Assembly (NCBI GenBank): GCA_013286235.1
Contig: JABDGE010000026.1
Location: 1 to 45,899 of the forward strand
From: Bacteroidota bacterium
Lineage (GTDB): Bacteria; Bacteroidota; Bacteroidia; Sphingobacteriales; Sphingobacteriaceae
Length of the DNA: 45,899 bases
Direction of reading: 5' to 3'
Shown one piece after another: positions 9,173-18,476 of this stretch. A program made the translations under genes and the position numbers. The notes beneath the pieces are model-generated. The model worked only from the letters and a program-made list of their open reading frames with translations, had not been told where the DNA came from and did not search any database. Each line of letters opens with the position of its first letter. Within the stretch, counting starts at the first letter, position 1.

Positions 9173-10495
9173 TCAGGTCGCATCGTACGGTGTGATCCTT
9201 TTTAAAATAGTGGTCAATACTAAACTGAAGAGCACAAATATTACAAAAACCATATATCCCGGTTGCAGCGAGGTGATATTGTCCGTAGTAGTTGTAAGCA
9301 AGCTGTTATGTATGTTCAGGTTTGAAAGCTGGCTTTGCAATATCCCGTTGAGGCCGATATAAGTCATTAAAATACCCACAACCATCACATCGGCCATAGT
9401 CCAATGACCGGACTGAAACGTAAAATATTTTACCACTTTATTTTCGGCAAAATCCTTCCTGGCCAGAATGTGCACACCTGTAAACACCAGCCGCAAAACG
9501 GGAAAAACAACTATAAACACAAGAATTAATATACCGACAAGAACTGCATCGGGCTTAGGTTGCTGTACTAACGTGCTGACGATGCCCGATATACTTTTAC
9601 TCTGAAAAAATAACACCTGGTTATTAAAAGCAACTTTTTGGCCCATCAGCATAAAGTTGAGCGTTTTTATACGGGCGTCAACTTCGATAATGGATGTCGT
9701 TACCCCAACCGTTATAAGTATAAAAGCGAACAGCAACGACATTACGTAAAGGGTTGCCTTTAAATGATATTGATTTCGTATAATCCACCAAACCGCCAGT
9801 ACCAGTAAAATAATGCCAAGCATTCCAAACAGGTATTCAAAGGACAGCTTACGAATGACAGCTATCTGGCCGTTTATTTGCTTATCAAACTGCTCGGCAT
9901 CCGAAACATGGTATTTATGGTACATGTAGCTGGTGACTGCGGTGCTGGCCGTTCCAGTGCTATCGTAGGTTTCTTTCTCCAGTTGGGTTATCTTACTGGT
10001 AACGATACCTTTAATTCTTTTTTTACTTGCCGGGCTGGTAACTTTATTGATGATAGTTTTGGCAAACGAAGGCACCAGTGCCTGTACCTGACCGGAATCG
10101 ACAAATTTCTTGAATGCAAATTTTTTCAGTTTTCCAACAATAGTTGTTTGGGGTTTATTGATAGTAACTATCGTTTTATCAACCACATTGTGGAGCTGCT
10201 GTTCCACCTGTGTAAGCAGTTGTTGCTTTTGTTGAGGAGTTATATTAAAATCGTGCACCTGGCTATTTACCACTGCCGCCATCTTGTCGCGCCATTGATC
10301 AACAGAAAATATCCCGAAGGTAATATTGTTGATGGTACTGTAATCTTCTTTGATCTGTTTTCGCTGACTGGAAAGAGCGTGCAAGTTATATCCGCACCAT
10401 GCCTCGCCGCAAAGCAGGATGCTTACCCCGAGGATGAGCAAAATGTTTGACAGACCGAATCTCCTGGCCTCCGGAGTTTGTTGATGAGTTGTCAA
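9173..10495 (-). CDS. PqiA-like integral membrane protein, paralogue 2
   Basis: A 440-residue membrane protein, closely similar along its whole length to the next gene upstream (10540-11865). The N-terminus has one transmembrane helix (about 16-38). An extracytoplasmic or soluble helical part of about 180 residues follows, then membrane helices at about 213-232, 247-268, 318-340, 372-390 and 412-432. The segment FQSGHWTMADVMVVGILMTYIG resembles the conserved core of PqiA-type proteins (W-x-M-x-DV-x-VV), which serve lipid transport between membranes in Proteobacteria. The large soluble insert is unlike classical PqiA. It is the last gene of a probable three-gene operon with an outer-membrane barrel. 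Assignment to a lipid-transfer role is an inference. Confidence 0.6.
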   Translation of the reverse strand: MTTHQQTPEARRFGLSNILLILGVSILLCGEAWCGYNLHALSSQRKQIKEDYSTINNITFGIFSVDQWRDKMAAVVNSQVHDFNITPQQKQQLLTQVEQQLHNVVDKTIVTINKPQTTIVGKLKKFAFKKFVDSGQVQALVPSFAKTIINKVTSPASKKRIKGIVTSKITQLEKETYDSTGTASTAVTSYMYHKYHVSDAEQFDKQINGQIAVIRKLSFEYLFGMLGIILLVLAVWWIIRNQYHLKATLYVMSLLFAFILITVGVTTSIIEVDARIKTLNFMLMGQKVAFNNQVLFFQSKSISGIVSTLVQQPKPDAVLVGILILVFIVVFPVLRLVFTGVHILARKDFAENKVVKYFTFQSGHWTMADVMVVGILMTYIGLNGILQSQLSNLNIHNSLLTTTTDNITSLQPGYMVFVIFVLFSLVLTTILKRITPYDAT

Positions 10496-10539
10496 TGCTA
10501 TAACTAATTAAAATAATTTAACATTTGGTTGATGCCTGG

Positions 10540-11865
10540 CTAATGTGAATCATAAGGTGTAATAAACTTCAGTATGGTGGAAAGGACAAGTCCGTATAAA
10601 ACAAAGCTGATGAATATGATATAGCCTGGTTGCAGCGCAGTGTTGTTGGTAGTAATGATAGTTAAGGCATTACTCCGGATGTTCAGGCTTGCCAGCTGGC
10701 TTTCCAGTAAACCGTTCAAGCCAATATAGGTCATTAATATGGCTATAACGATTACGTCGGCCATGCTCCACTTGCCGGACTGAAAAGCAAAATACTTAAT
10801 GATTTTATTTTCGGCCAGTTTCTTTTTGCTCAGCAAGTGAATTCCTGTAGAACTCAATTTCATAAGCGGAAAAAGAATACTGAACACCAATATCAATATA
10901 CCCACCCCGATTGAATCCCATTGCGGTTGTTTTACCAATACTTTAACCACATCGAGGATGCTTTTGCTTTGAAAAAATAACACCTGGTTTTTAAAAACCA
11001 CATGCTGTCCCAGTAAAACAAAGTCGAGCGATTTGATGCGCGCGTCTACTTCTATCATCGACGCAGTTAACCCTACTGCCAGTAAGATAAAAGCAAATAA
11101 TAACGACATCACAAATAGTGCCGCGTGCAACTCAACCCGTTTACGAAGTATCCACCACAACATCAAAACAGCTATGATGCATGCCAGCATGGCAAAAGAA
11201 TAGTCGTAGGTTATTGTGCGTATCCTGGCAAGGGAGTTTGTAAGCTTACTGTTAAATTCGTCCGGCGAAGAGACGTGATATTTAAGGTACATCTTATTGA
11301 TCAGCGAATCATTGGCAGTGGTTGTACTGTCAACGTATGCGCTTTGCTTTACCTGCGCGAATTTGGACATCGCAAGGTTGCTGAGCTTGATTTTACTTTG
11401 CGGGTTATCTATTTTAGCTATTATAGTCTTCGCGAATTCGGGCACCTGGGCCTTTATCTTGTCGGTATTTACAAAGGTTTTCACAGCAAGTACCTTTAAC
11501 TTACCGCCTACCGATTTTTGCGGTTTGGTAACCAGCGCCTCAGCTTTATTGATCAGTGCAAGAATGATTTGCTCCACCTCCACCTGGAGAGCCTGTTTTT
11601 GTTTGGGCGTCAATGTAAAATGACGAACCTGGTGGTTAATAATAGCGGCTACCTTATCGCTCCATTGGTCCACAGAAAACAGGCCAAGGGTAATGTTGTT
11701 GACATTGGAGTAATCCTCCTTTATTTCCTCCTGCTGATTGGAAAGGCTATGCAGCTGGTAGCCAAAATATGCTTCGCCGCATAAAAGTACTCCAAGGCCA
11801 AGGATCAGCAGTAATTTGGACACGTTAAAGCGCTTAACGTTTTCAGTCACTGGTATTTTTGTCAA
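10540..11865 (-). CDS. PqiA-like integral membrane protein, paralogue 1
   Basis: A 441-residue tandem paralogue of the following gene, 44 bases upstream of it, showing a local gene duplication. Shared blocks include the first helix (LLLILGLGVLLCGEAYFGYQL), the segment IKEDYSNVNNITLGLFSVDQW, and the C-terminal membrane half with FQSGKWSMADVIVIAILMTYIG. The last of these is similar to the core of PqiA proteins. The soluble part between the first and second helices (about 40-215) is predicted mostly helical and carries no known motif I can name. Co-orientation with an outer-membrane barrel upstream suggests an envelope-spanning complex. The molecular role is unproven. Confidence 0.6.
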   Translation of the reverse strand: MTKIPVTENVKRFNVSKLLLILGLGVLLCGEAYFGYQLHSLSNQQEEIKEDYSNVNNITLGLFSVDQWSDKVAAIINHQVRHFTLTPKQKQALQVEVEQIILALINKAEALVTKPQKSVGGKLKVLAVKTFVNTDKIKAQVPEFAKTIIAKIDNPQSKIKLSNLAMSKFAQVKQSAYVDSTTTANDSLINKMYLKYHVSSPDEFNSKLTNSLARIRTITYDYSFAMLACIIAVLMLWWILRKRVELHAALFVMSLLFAFILLAVGLTASMIEVDARIKSLDFVLLGQHVVFKNQVLFFQSKSILDVVKVLVKQPQWDSIGVGILILVFSILFPLMKLSSTGIHLLSKKKLAENKIIKYFAFQSGKWSMADVIVIAILMTYIGLNGLLESQLASLNIRSNALTIITTNNTALQPGYIIFISFVLYGLVLSTILKFITPYDSH

Positions 11866-11927
11866 CTTTATATTATTTTAATTTTAAAATTGGTTTGCTG
11901 GGCGGCGAACAATTTGTAATCCATCGA

Positions 11928-13148
11928 TTAAAATGCTTCGCCAAGATTCAGGAAGATACCGCTATAGCCGTTACTGAATGCATAGTCAATCCCGAGATTA
12001 GTTCCCGACCCCTTATTAAATTTAATCCTCAACCCGGTACCGGCCGCCGGGTGCCACGAGGTAAATAACGTGCCCGATCCGCTAACCGTACTGATGTTGC
12101 TGAACACCACAAAGCCCAAAAACCCATTTTCTGTAATATCTCTGCGGTATTCGCTCTCGAAATAAAACAGCGTCTTTCCCCGGTAACGGTTTTGTTCGAT
12201 CCCTTCGCCTGAACGATTGTAGGGGTCCCAGCCGATGCTTGGCAGGTCAAGGTAAGGCACATCTCCAACGGCGGACCATAAGAAGGTCCAAAAAGCCAGC
12301 GTATTTTGATTAAACGTATTTGTTGGGTTAAGCGGCAGGTACTTCCTTAAGTCGATATAAACCGAATTCCATGTATTGTTACTGCCCAAAAAAGTTGGAT
12401 TTACCCGGTAAACTATGTTAGCATAGGCGCCGGGTAATGGATTAATAGAGTTAGTCCTGGTATCATAAAGCAGGTTGAAGGTAATGCCCGATGAAAATGA
12501 ACTCCCGGCCGTGCCATAGGCATAATTGGTAAATTGTGCAAGGTTGGTTGCCGGATCATCACTATGAATATTGGAGTGAAAATCCATGTCGTAGCCAACG
12601 CCCGCAAATAGATATGGCCTTATCCGCTTGAGTGCGCTTTCGTAAAAGCGGATGTAATTATAATCTACCAGGGTTTGGTCGGCATTACTGTTGGCGCTGC
12701 CTAAACCCCAGGTATATTGGGGATATCTCAGCAGCCTTATGTCGCCCTGAATAGTCCAGGTGTCGTTGGGAAACCAAATACTGTTTCTTAAAGGAAGGCC
12801 AAACCTGTTGGTAAAATTCCAGTATGGGGCAAATACCGCACTGGATAGGTTAGTAGTTTTGCGGGGGCCTAAATAAATACCAGCTGTGGTGCTGGTCACC
12901 AGCGCGTGGCCACTTCCGCCCGGCACAGTCCCGCTAATAGGCAATATGGAAAAATAAACCTTTTTATCGCCTTGTGTCCTGACCACTTTTGGGCGAATAT
13001 GTAACCAGGACTTACCGATATCAATCAAATCCAGCTGCCTGATGGTATCGCGTTTCTTTACTGTATCCGGTACAACAGAACTAGCGGTTTGCGCATAAGC
13101 CGCGCAGGAAAGGAAGCAGGAAAGAAGGAGAATAGTAAAAATTTTCAT
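11928..13148 (-). CDS. Outer-membrane beta-barrel (surface antigen D15/BamA-like)
   Basis: A 406-residue exported protein with signal peptide MKIFTILLLSCFLSCAAYAQ. The mature part alternates aromatic and polar residues in many short strands with Gly/Asn-rich turns, and ends with a Phe (LGEAF), typical of outer-membrane barrels. Its final strands and the pattern around YFESEYRRDI and GTGLRIKFNKGSGTNLGIDYAFS resemble the bacterial surface antigen (Omp85/BamA C-terminal) family. It lacks POTRA repeats: only about 60 residues precede the barrel. It leads the probable operon with the two PqiA-like genes, 62 bases upstream of the first. A role as the outer-membrane partner of those proteins is an inference. 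Confidence 0.7.
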   Translation of the reverse strand: MKIFTILLLSCFLSCAAYAQTASSVVPDTVKKRDTIRQLDLIDIGKSWLHIRPKVVRTQGDKKVYFSILPISGTVPGGSGHALVTSTTAGIYLGPRKTTNLSSAVFAPYWNFTNRFGLPLRNSIWFPNDTWTIQGDIRLLRYPQYTWGLGSANSNADQTLVDYNYIRFYESALKRIRPYLFAGVGYDMDFHSNIHSDDPATNLAQFTNYAYGTAGSSFSSGITFNLLYDTRTNSINPLPGAYANIVYRVNPTFLGSNNTWNSVYIDLRKYLPLNPTNTFNQNTLAFWTFLWSAVGDVPYLDLPSIGWDPYNRSGEGIEQNRYRGKTLFYFESEYRRDITENGFLGFVVFSNISTVSGSGTLFTSWHPAAGTGLRIKFNKGSGTNLGIDYAFSNGYSGIFLNLGEAF

Positions 13149-13383
13149 AGAGTATGAGTTATAGAAGTATCGGGAAACCCATCCTTCAATTTTTCATTTG
13201 TGAGTTGTTTCCAGTAAAATAAATTTAATTCTGCCCGGATGGGGTCAGAAGCGCTTAGTCGCAATTATTAGTGTAATAGCAAATAAGTGTAACATTTATT
13301 CTGCTGACTTGTTTGTTGGAGTAATATCTTAACACGGCCGTAAAGGTCCGTTCCGGGAGAACCAGAAAATTCAATTGGTTAAA

Positions 13384-14547
13384 TTATAGTACAGGTACGG
13401 GGTCGGGCAGCGCCGGGGTCTTTGGATCAAAAACTGCTACGCCCACTCGTGAATCTGCACAGCCGTAGTACAGGAACCATTTTTTATGGAAGTAAACCAG
13501 CCCCTCGATAAAAACTGTTCCATTCACATATTGCCCGCTTTTTTCAAAGGGAGCCATCGGGCGCAAAAATGGTACATCGAGGCGTGCGATTGCTTTAGCA
13601 GGATCATCCCGCGAGAAAAGTACCTGCCCGGCGCAATAGGCGTTCCCGTTAAAACGCTTGTCCCCGCCATCGCCGGGATGGTTTTTTCCGTTATAAAATA
13701 AGATGATGCCGCTATCGGTCATTATAGCTGGGGGGCCGCACTCCGTGAGGTCGCTGTCGAAATAGCCTTTACGGGGCGATATCAACTGTTTAAGTTCGCC
13801 ATGTTCATCCACTAAGGGACTCCAGTCGACCAAATTTGTCGACGTAGCTGCATATACGTGCAGTTCGCCCCAATACATCCAGTAGCTGCCGTGTATCTTC
13901 GCTATTACCTGGCGGCCACCTTCCAGTTTCGTCACTATAGAGGCAGACTTATGGGGGATATTAAAAAACTTTCCGTTATAGGCCTTTCTAAATATTGGCC
14001 CATGTTTTACCCAGGTGACCAGATCCTTTGATGTTGCCACACCCAGCCGGGGAACGTGACGGTTCCATTGTGTGTAGAACATCACGTACGTTCCGTTTGC
14101 CGTTACCGCAACCCTCGGATCTTCACAACCTCCGGGCCATTCAAATTCCTTTTGACTATCATTTCCCGGAAACAATACCGGCTTGGTTTTGCGTTGAAAG
14201 TGCAGGCCGTCGCTGCTTTCCGCATAACCTATCCGCGACGTACGGGTTCCAATCACCGACCCTGTCAAGTCTTCCGATCTGTATAGCACAACGATCTTTC
14301 CATTTTTTACCGTAGCAGCCGGGTTAAAGGTGTAATTCGCCTCCCATCGAACCATTTTGTTCGACATGGGATCCAAAAATTGCGCGACAGTATCCGGTGA
14401 AATTAACGGGTTAATATTTTCCGGCCTCGCAAAACCACCGAAGGCCCATTTCGGAAGCGCATTCGGGTCATGAACTTGCGCGATTGAGTAATTAGAAAAT
14501 AACAGGCAGGCAAAAGCCGCTGTTAATTTGATGAGTCTTTTATCCAT
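13384..14547 (-). CDS. Exported GH130-family glycosidase/phosphorylase
   Basis: A 387-residue protein with signal peptide (MDKRLIKLTAAFACLLFSNYSIAQ), hence periplasmic. The five-bladed propeller pattern of GH130 is visible: repeated strands with YAESSDGLHF, the GGCEDPR block (140-145) carrying the candidate catalytic Asp143, then FYTQWNRHVPRLGVATSKDLVTW and a late ECGPPAIMTDSGIILFYNG. GH130 enzymes act on beta-mannosides, either phosphorolytically or hydrolytically. An exported member is more likely to be hydrolytic, because phosphate sugars are handled in the cytoplasm, but this is inference. It stands alone, without a SusC/D pair nearby, so it is not in a recognisable polysaccharide utilisation locus. 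Confidence 0.85.
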   Translation of the reverse strand: MDKRLIKLTAAFACLLFSNYSIAQVHDPNALPKWAFGGFARPENINPLISPDTVAQFLDPMSNKMVRWEANYTFNPAATVKNGKIVVLYRSEDLTGSVIGTRTSRIGYAESSDGLHFQRKTKPVLFPGNDSQKEFEWPGGCEDPRVAVTANGTYVMFYTQWNRHVPRLGVATSKDLVTWVKHGPIFRKAYNGKFFNIPHKSASIVTKLEGGRQVIAKIHGSYWMYWGELHVYAATSTNLVDWSPLVDEHGELKQLISPRKGYFDSDLTECGPPAIMTDSGIILFYNGKNHPGDGGDKRFNGNAYCAGQVLFSRDDPAKAIARLDVPFLRPMAPFEKSGQYVNGTVFIEGLVYFHKKWFLYYGCADSRVGVAVFDPKTPALPDPVPVL

Positions 14548-14775
14548 GTAGATATATTAGCAGATATTGTTGTTGGTTTATCTTTTATATTAGAGCCGCC
14601 AGGAAAGCCGGTTTATAAATTATTGGCAGCAATCATCATTAAAATCGATTCAATTTTCTCTTGCAGATATTCGGCATAGGTACCTTATTCAGCTGCATAT
14701 CCCATCGATCAAAGCATGGTGTTGCCTGGTTTAAAGATACTTAATTCCAATGTGAAAACATTATCTTAAATATTT

Positions 14776-15250
14776 TTACATTAACCCCATTTCGGATAAT
14801 AGTTTTCTATAAAAGATACGGCTGTAGCCTGCCGGCAAGTCTGGCAATTCTCCAAATGCTTCTAATCCAGCCCGCTCGTAAAACCCCGGTGCCTGCAAGC
14901 TGTAGGTATCCCGCCAAATGCCCGTGCTTTACCGGCCGCGCGCATAAGTTTCTGCCGCTGCATGGAGCTTAGCCCCAGGCCCTGCATGCGCAGTCCTTCC
15001 GGTACAAAAAGCATGGTGACATAAAACCAGTTGTAAAACCATGCAGCGTGCAGGCCTCCCAGTGTTTCGCCCGGCCCGGATCCGCGCAGCAAAATCAAAT
15101 TTGTTTATTTTCCGGTAGCCTGTAGGCTTGGCTGTTAAAAGCTAATAACCCACTATAAATAATCTTGAGATCTTCATTCGCAGGGGTTTCACCGACTACA
15201 ATTTCGAACAGGCATACGTTTATCGGGATTTGTTCGATAATTGGATTTTA
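14776..15250 (-). pseudogene. GNAT acetyltransferase remnant with several frameshifts
   Basis: Pieces of one GNAT N-acetyltransferase can be read in three frames on the minus strand. The first (about 15250-15110) gives EIVVGETPANEDLKIIYSGL. The second (15098-about 14960) gives GETLGGLHAAWFYNWFYVTMLFVPEGLRMQGLG, which holds the acetyl-CoA-binding beta4 and Q/R-x-x-G-x-G loop region. The third (about 14915-14776) gives DTYSLQAPGFYERAGLEAFGELPD. That last piece is the typical GNAT C-terminal motif with GFYER. At least two to three single-base indels separate them, near 15105, 14955 and 14920. No intact start codon was found. The order and spacing match a full-length enzyme of about 150 residues. 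Clearly inactive as written, unless the indels are assembly errors. Confidence 0.75.
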
Positions 15251-15561
15251 AGCCACGCAAATTGTTACAGGATTGTAAAGCTAATTAACAGGTTTGCCAA
15301 TCGCTTTAAATTTTTATGACCAAGATGCTCTTATCGTTCTGATCGGAATACACATTCTATGGTTGCCGGGCAGCCTGATAAACTGATAACGGCCGTAGAA
15401 GCTTTCCGCTTTGCGTCTGTCGGATCAACCATTACGGCCGATGTGCCTATTTGTTCGGGGCATCCCGACTCGCCTGTCTGCGCAGGTAAATGTTTAACAT
15501 GTTATGATCGCAATCAAATCAAGAATGTTATGCGAATCATTCAACAACCATATGCCCGTTT
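15251..15561. other. Intergenic region, no gene supported
   Basis: Short frames exist on both strands, but none has a plausible start, codon pattern or motif. On the minus strand a fragment near 15310-15360 reads VYSDQNDKSILVIKI. That faintly recalls the end of RelE/ParE-type toxins, but it is too short and interrupted to call. Because an antitoxin-like gene lies just upstream, this may be the scar of a lost toxin gene. Confidence 0.3.
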
Positions 15562-15839
15562 TTATTGTCGGCTTTGATTTGAGTAACTTAATTGGACTTT
15601 CTTAAGGTTTGCGTTTGGCGCCGGTGGGTTCAAAATGGCCTCGATAAAAGTCTTTTTATCGTCGAGTGATCGAAGCATCACGTTATTGTCATTAATAGTT
15701 TTAGTTGCTTCATTGATAACGCAATAAACTACAAAATCAGCTACACTTCTAATTCCGCGCAATACTGACGCGTATTTGATCAGCTCTTTCTGTCCCGTGC
15801 TGATCCGAGCATCGATGCGGTCGTTAAATGTTTGCCCAT
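15562..15839 (-). pseudogene. DUF1778/TacA-like antitoxin with out-of-frame start
   Basis: The residues RIDARISTGQKELIKYASVLRGIRSVADFVVYCVINEA and the tail FIEAILNPPAPNANLKKV match the ribbon-helix-helix DUF1778 (TacA) antitoxin family, including the usual FxxALxNPPxPN ending. The natural start appears to be the ATG at 15839, six bases after a good Shine-Dalgarno (AGGAAGG). From there, however, the frame is shifted by one. Restoring one A in the AAA run at 15831-15833 would read MGKTFNDRIDARIS, exactly the expected N-terminus. As written, the only open frame starts at 15915 with an unrelated extension. TacA proteins repress their own operon and neutralise a GNAT toxin, which normally follows immediately; no intact toxin is present here. 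Lost base or sequencing error. Confidence 0.65.
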
Positions 15840-15997
15840 AATTCCTTCCTCTTAATACTTTATAAGTTATGTGCCGGCAAATAAAATAAATTGTTGCTTG
15901 CATTTTATTTGCCACACAAATGAACGCTAAATCAACGTACAGGTCATAAAACGGCCGTAAAAATAATTTCCATAGTCATCGCAAATCGAATTTAGCG

Positions 15998-18457
15998 TTA
16001 TTCATTCTTCAGGGCTTTCACCGGGTTTACCAATGCGGCCCTAATCACCTGGGAACTGATAGTGGCAAATGCGATCAATAAGACGATAGCTCCGGTCAAA
16101 GCAAATATCCACCAGTTGATCTGAATTCTCGAGGTAAAATTTTGCAGCCATTTATTCATGGCGAGCCAGGCAATCGGACAGGCGATGATGACGGCGATGA
16201 AAACTAGCTTCAGAAAATCTTTTGACAACAATGCCACTAATGCCCTGTTGCTCGCGCCCAGCACTTTGCGAACGCTGATCTCTTTGGTGCGCTGTTCAGC
16301 ACTGAAAGTAGCCAGGCCAAATAAGCCCAAACAGGAGATAAGAATGGCAACCCAGGTGAAATAATTTACCAATGATGACAGCCTGTCATCCGACGAATAA
16401 TTTTTCTGGAAGTCATCGTCTAAAAATCTATAGTCGAATGGCTCCCCCGGATCAAGCTTGCGCCATGTAGCCCCCAATGACTTTAACAAGGCGCTTATGT
16501 CCCCCGGACCTGCATGCACAATGGCATACCTGAAATTATTGCTGCTATCGAGAAAGAAACCATAAGGTGTGATTGGCATATGAAGGTCTTCGAAATGAAA
16601 GTTCCTGGTGACGCCCACAACCTGATTCACATATGTTTGGCCTTTGTAAACGCTGATTATATTTTTTCCGATCGCATCTCGCGGCGAAGCAAAGCCGAGC
16701 TTTTTTACCGCCTCTTCATTCAGGATGACATGTTCGTCCCGGTCGGACGATTTGAATCCGGCGGAGAAAAGCCTGCCTGCGGCGGGTTTGATCGCAAGGG
16801 TTTGTAAAAAAGTTTCGTCAATATGATTCAACATGATGAGCGGGCCTGAATTTACAGATTCTCCCTGCCTGTGAAAGTTATCACTTCCGGCATTGGGAAT
16901 GCCCGGGTAATAAACAGAGGCGCCTACAGAAATCACTTGCCTGTTCTCTATGAGTTCCTTCTTGAATACCGGATACGTTTTCTGTGCTAACGAGCTGTAT
17001 AAGGGAATAACGATTTGCCTGTCTTTCGCAAAGCCCAGGTCGGTTGAGCGCAGAAAATTCATCTGGCCCGAAATAACAATTGTGGAAGTAATCAAAATGA
17101 CAGAAATGGCAAACTGTAATATAACCAACCCTTTACGTAATGACGCTGCGGTCATCGAAGCCGGGAATTTCCCTTTCAGTACCTCGATTGGTTTGAATGA
17201 CGACAAATAAAATGCAGGATATATACTGGCCAGGAAACCGGTAAAAACCGATAGGATAAATAAGGACGTGAACAGGATAATATAGGAAGATGAAAACAGC
17301 GTAAGGCTCTTCCCCGACACGCTCTCAAATGCCGGTAAAAAGGCTGCTACCAGGATGATTGCGAAAGCAAAAGCGATCAACGATATCAATATAGATTCGC
17401 CTAAAAATTGCAATAGCAGCGAGGCCCTGGCAGCCCCGAGGACCTTACGAACCCCAACTTCGGTTGAACGGACAGAGGAGCGCGCGGTTGAGAGGTTCAT
17501 GAAATTGATGCAGGCTATGAGCACAATAAAAATGGCAATAGACCCCAGTATAAAAAGATACGAAACACTGCCCGATGACGTCATTTCCAACATATCGGCG
17601 TGAAGATGGATGTCTTTGACGGGCAGCAGGAATTGTTCCCGGTAAAAGCCGGCTTGCTTTAGGTCCTTACCTGCGTATTTGTCCACAAATTCGGGAAATT
17701 TTGCTTCCAATTTCCTGGCGTCGGAATTTGGCTTGAGCAATAGATAGGTGGTGTACAAATTATCGAACACCATATTGCTTCCATCCTTTTTCATGCGGTC
17801 TTCCAGGCCTCCACCGAATAACGAAATAAAAAAGCGGGCATCCATGTGCGATGGCCTATCGTTCGGTTCAAAAACGGCACTCACTGTGCAGTCGTGTTCG
17901 CCATCAATGTTCGTGTTGATGCGGATCACTTTATTTAAAGCCGGCTGGTTGCCGAAAATCTTTTTAGCGATATCACTGGAGATGACAACTGAATTTGGCT
18001 CTCTCAGAGCCGTTGAAGTATTGCCTTCGACAAAATGATAGTCGAACATTTTGAAAAAAGAGGCATCGGCAGCGCAGCCTTTTGATTCGTAATAAGCGTG
18101 AAGCGTTCCATCCGGACTGATATACTGCACCAGGGTTTTATTCTCGCCGAAAAAACCAAAAACAACCACCCTTGCGGTCATCTCTATTTCCGGGAAGGAT
18201 GCTTTCATGTTTTGGGCCATTACAGCGGGTTCAGCAGGGTACTTGTCCCTTTTTCCGTTGGTGAGGAACGTTGTACCAACCTGGTACAGCCGTTTGATGT
18301 TTTTATGATAAGCATCATAAGCAAGCTCGCCATACAGGTACAAAACGATGAGCATACAACAAGCTAAGCCGATGGCGAGCCCGAATATGTTGATGAAAGA
18401 AAATATTTTATTCCTCATCATATGTCGCCAGGTAACCCTGAGATAATTTTTGATCAT
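15998..18457 (-). CDS. FtsX/MacB-like ABC transporter permease
   Basis: An 819-residue permease of the type abundant in Bacteroidota. The order is transmembrane helix 1 (about 18-41), a periplasmic MacB-like domain (about 45-285), three helices (290-315, 340-370, 390-415), a short link with the SIYPAFYLSSFKPIEVLKGK motif, another helix (435-455), a second periplasmic domain (about 460-680), and a final three-helix FtsX domain (690-815). The ends of both FtsX repeats carry matching segments (EVGVRKVLGAARASLL and EISVRKVLGASNRALV). No ATPase gene is adjacent. Such proteins are mechanotransducers that drive export of peptides or lipoproteins or act in antimicrobial peptide sensing; the substrate is unknown. 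It follows the small membrane protein gene by 19 bases and is probably co-transcribed. Confidence 0.9.
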   Translation of the reverse strand: MIKNYLRVTWRHMMRNKIFSFINIFGLAIGLACCMLIVLYLYGELAYDAYHKNIKRLYQVGTTFLTNGKRDKYPAEPAVMAQNMKASFPEIEMTARVVVFGFFGENKTLVQYISPDGTLHAYYESKGCAADASFFKMFDYHFVEGNTSTALREPNSVVISSDIAKKIFGNQPALNKVIRINTNIDGEHDCTVSAVFEPNDRPSHMDARFFISLFGGGLEDRMKKDGSNMVFDNLYTTYLLLKPNSDARKLEAKFPEFVDKYAGKDLKQAGFYREQFLLPVKDIHLHADMLEMTSSGSVSYLFILGSIAIFIVLIACINFMNLSTARSSVRSTEVGVRKVLGAARASLLLQFLGESILISLIAFAFAIILVAAFLPAFESVSGKSLTLFSSSYIILFTSLFILSVFTGFLASIYPAFYLSSFKPIEVLKGKFPASMTAASLRKGLVILQFAISVILITSTIVISGQMNFLRSTDLGFAKDRQIVIPLYSSLAQKTYPVFKKELIENRQVISVGASVYYPGIPNAGSDNFHRQGESVNSGPLIMLNHIDETFLQTLAIKPAAGRLFSAGFKSSDRDEHVILNEEAVKKLGFASPRDAIGKNIISVYKGQTYVNQVVGVTRNFHFEDLHMPITPYGFFLDSSNNFRYAIVHAGPGDISALLKSLGATWRKLDPGEPFDYRFLDDDFQKNYSSDDRLSSLVNYFTWVAILISCLGLFGLATFSAEQRTKEISVRKVLGASNRALVALLSKDFLKLVFIAVIIACPIAWLAMNKWLQNFTSRIQINWWIFALTGAIVLLIAFATISSQVIRAALVNPVKALKNE

Positions 18458-18476
18458 TTTAAATTAAGCTTGGGTG

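Noticed and set aside
15359..15577. 72-residue open frame on the plus strand
   Set aside because: No start context, no family signature; in a decayed gap and most likely chance.
14776..15915. An intact TacAT toxin-antitoxin pair
   Set aside because: The antitoxin start is out of frame, the GNAT lies some 300 bases away, is broken and does not resemble TacT closely.
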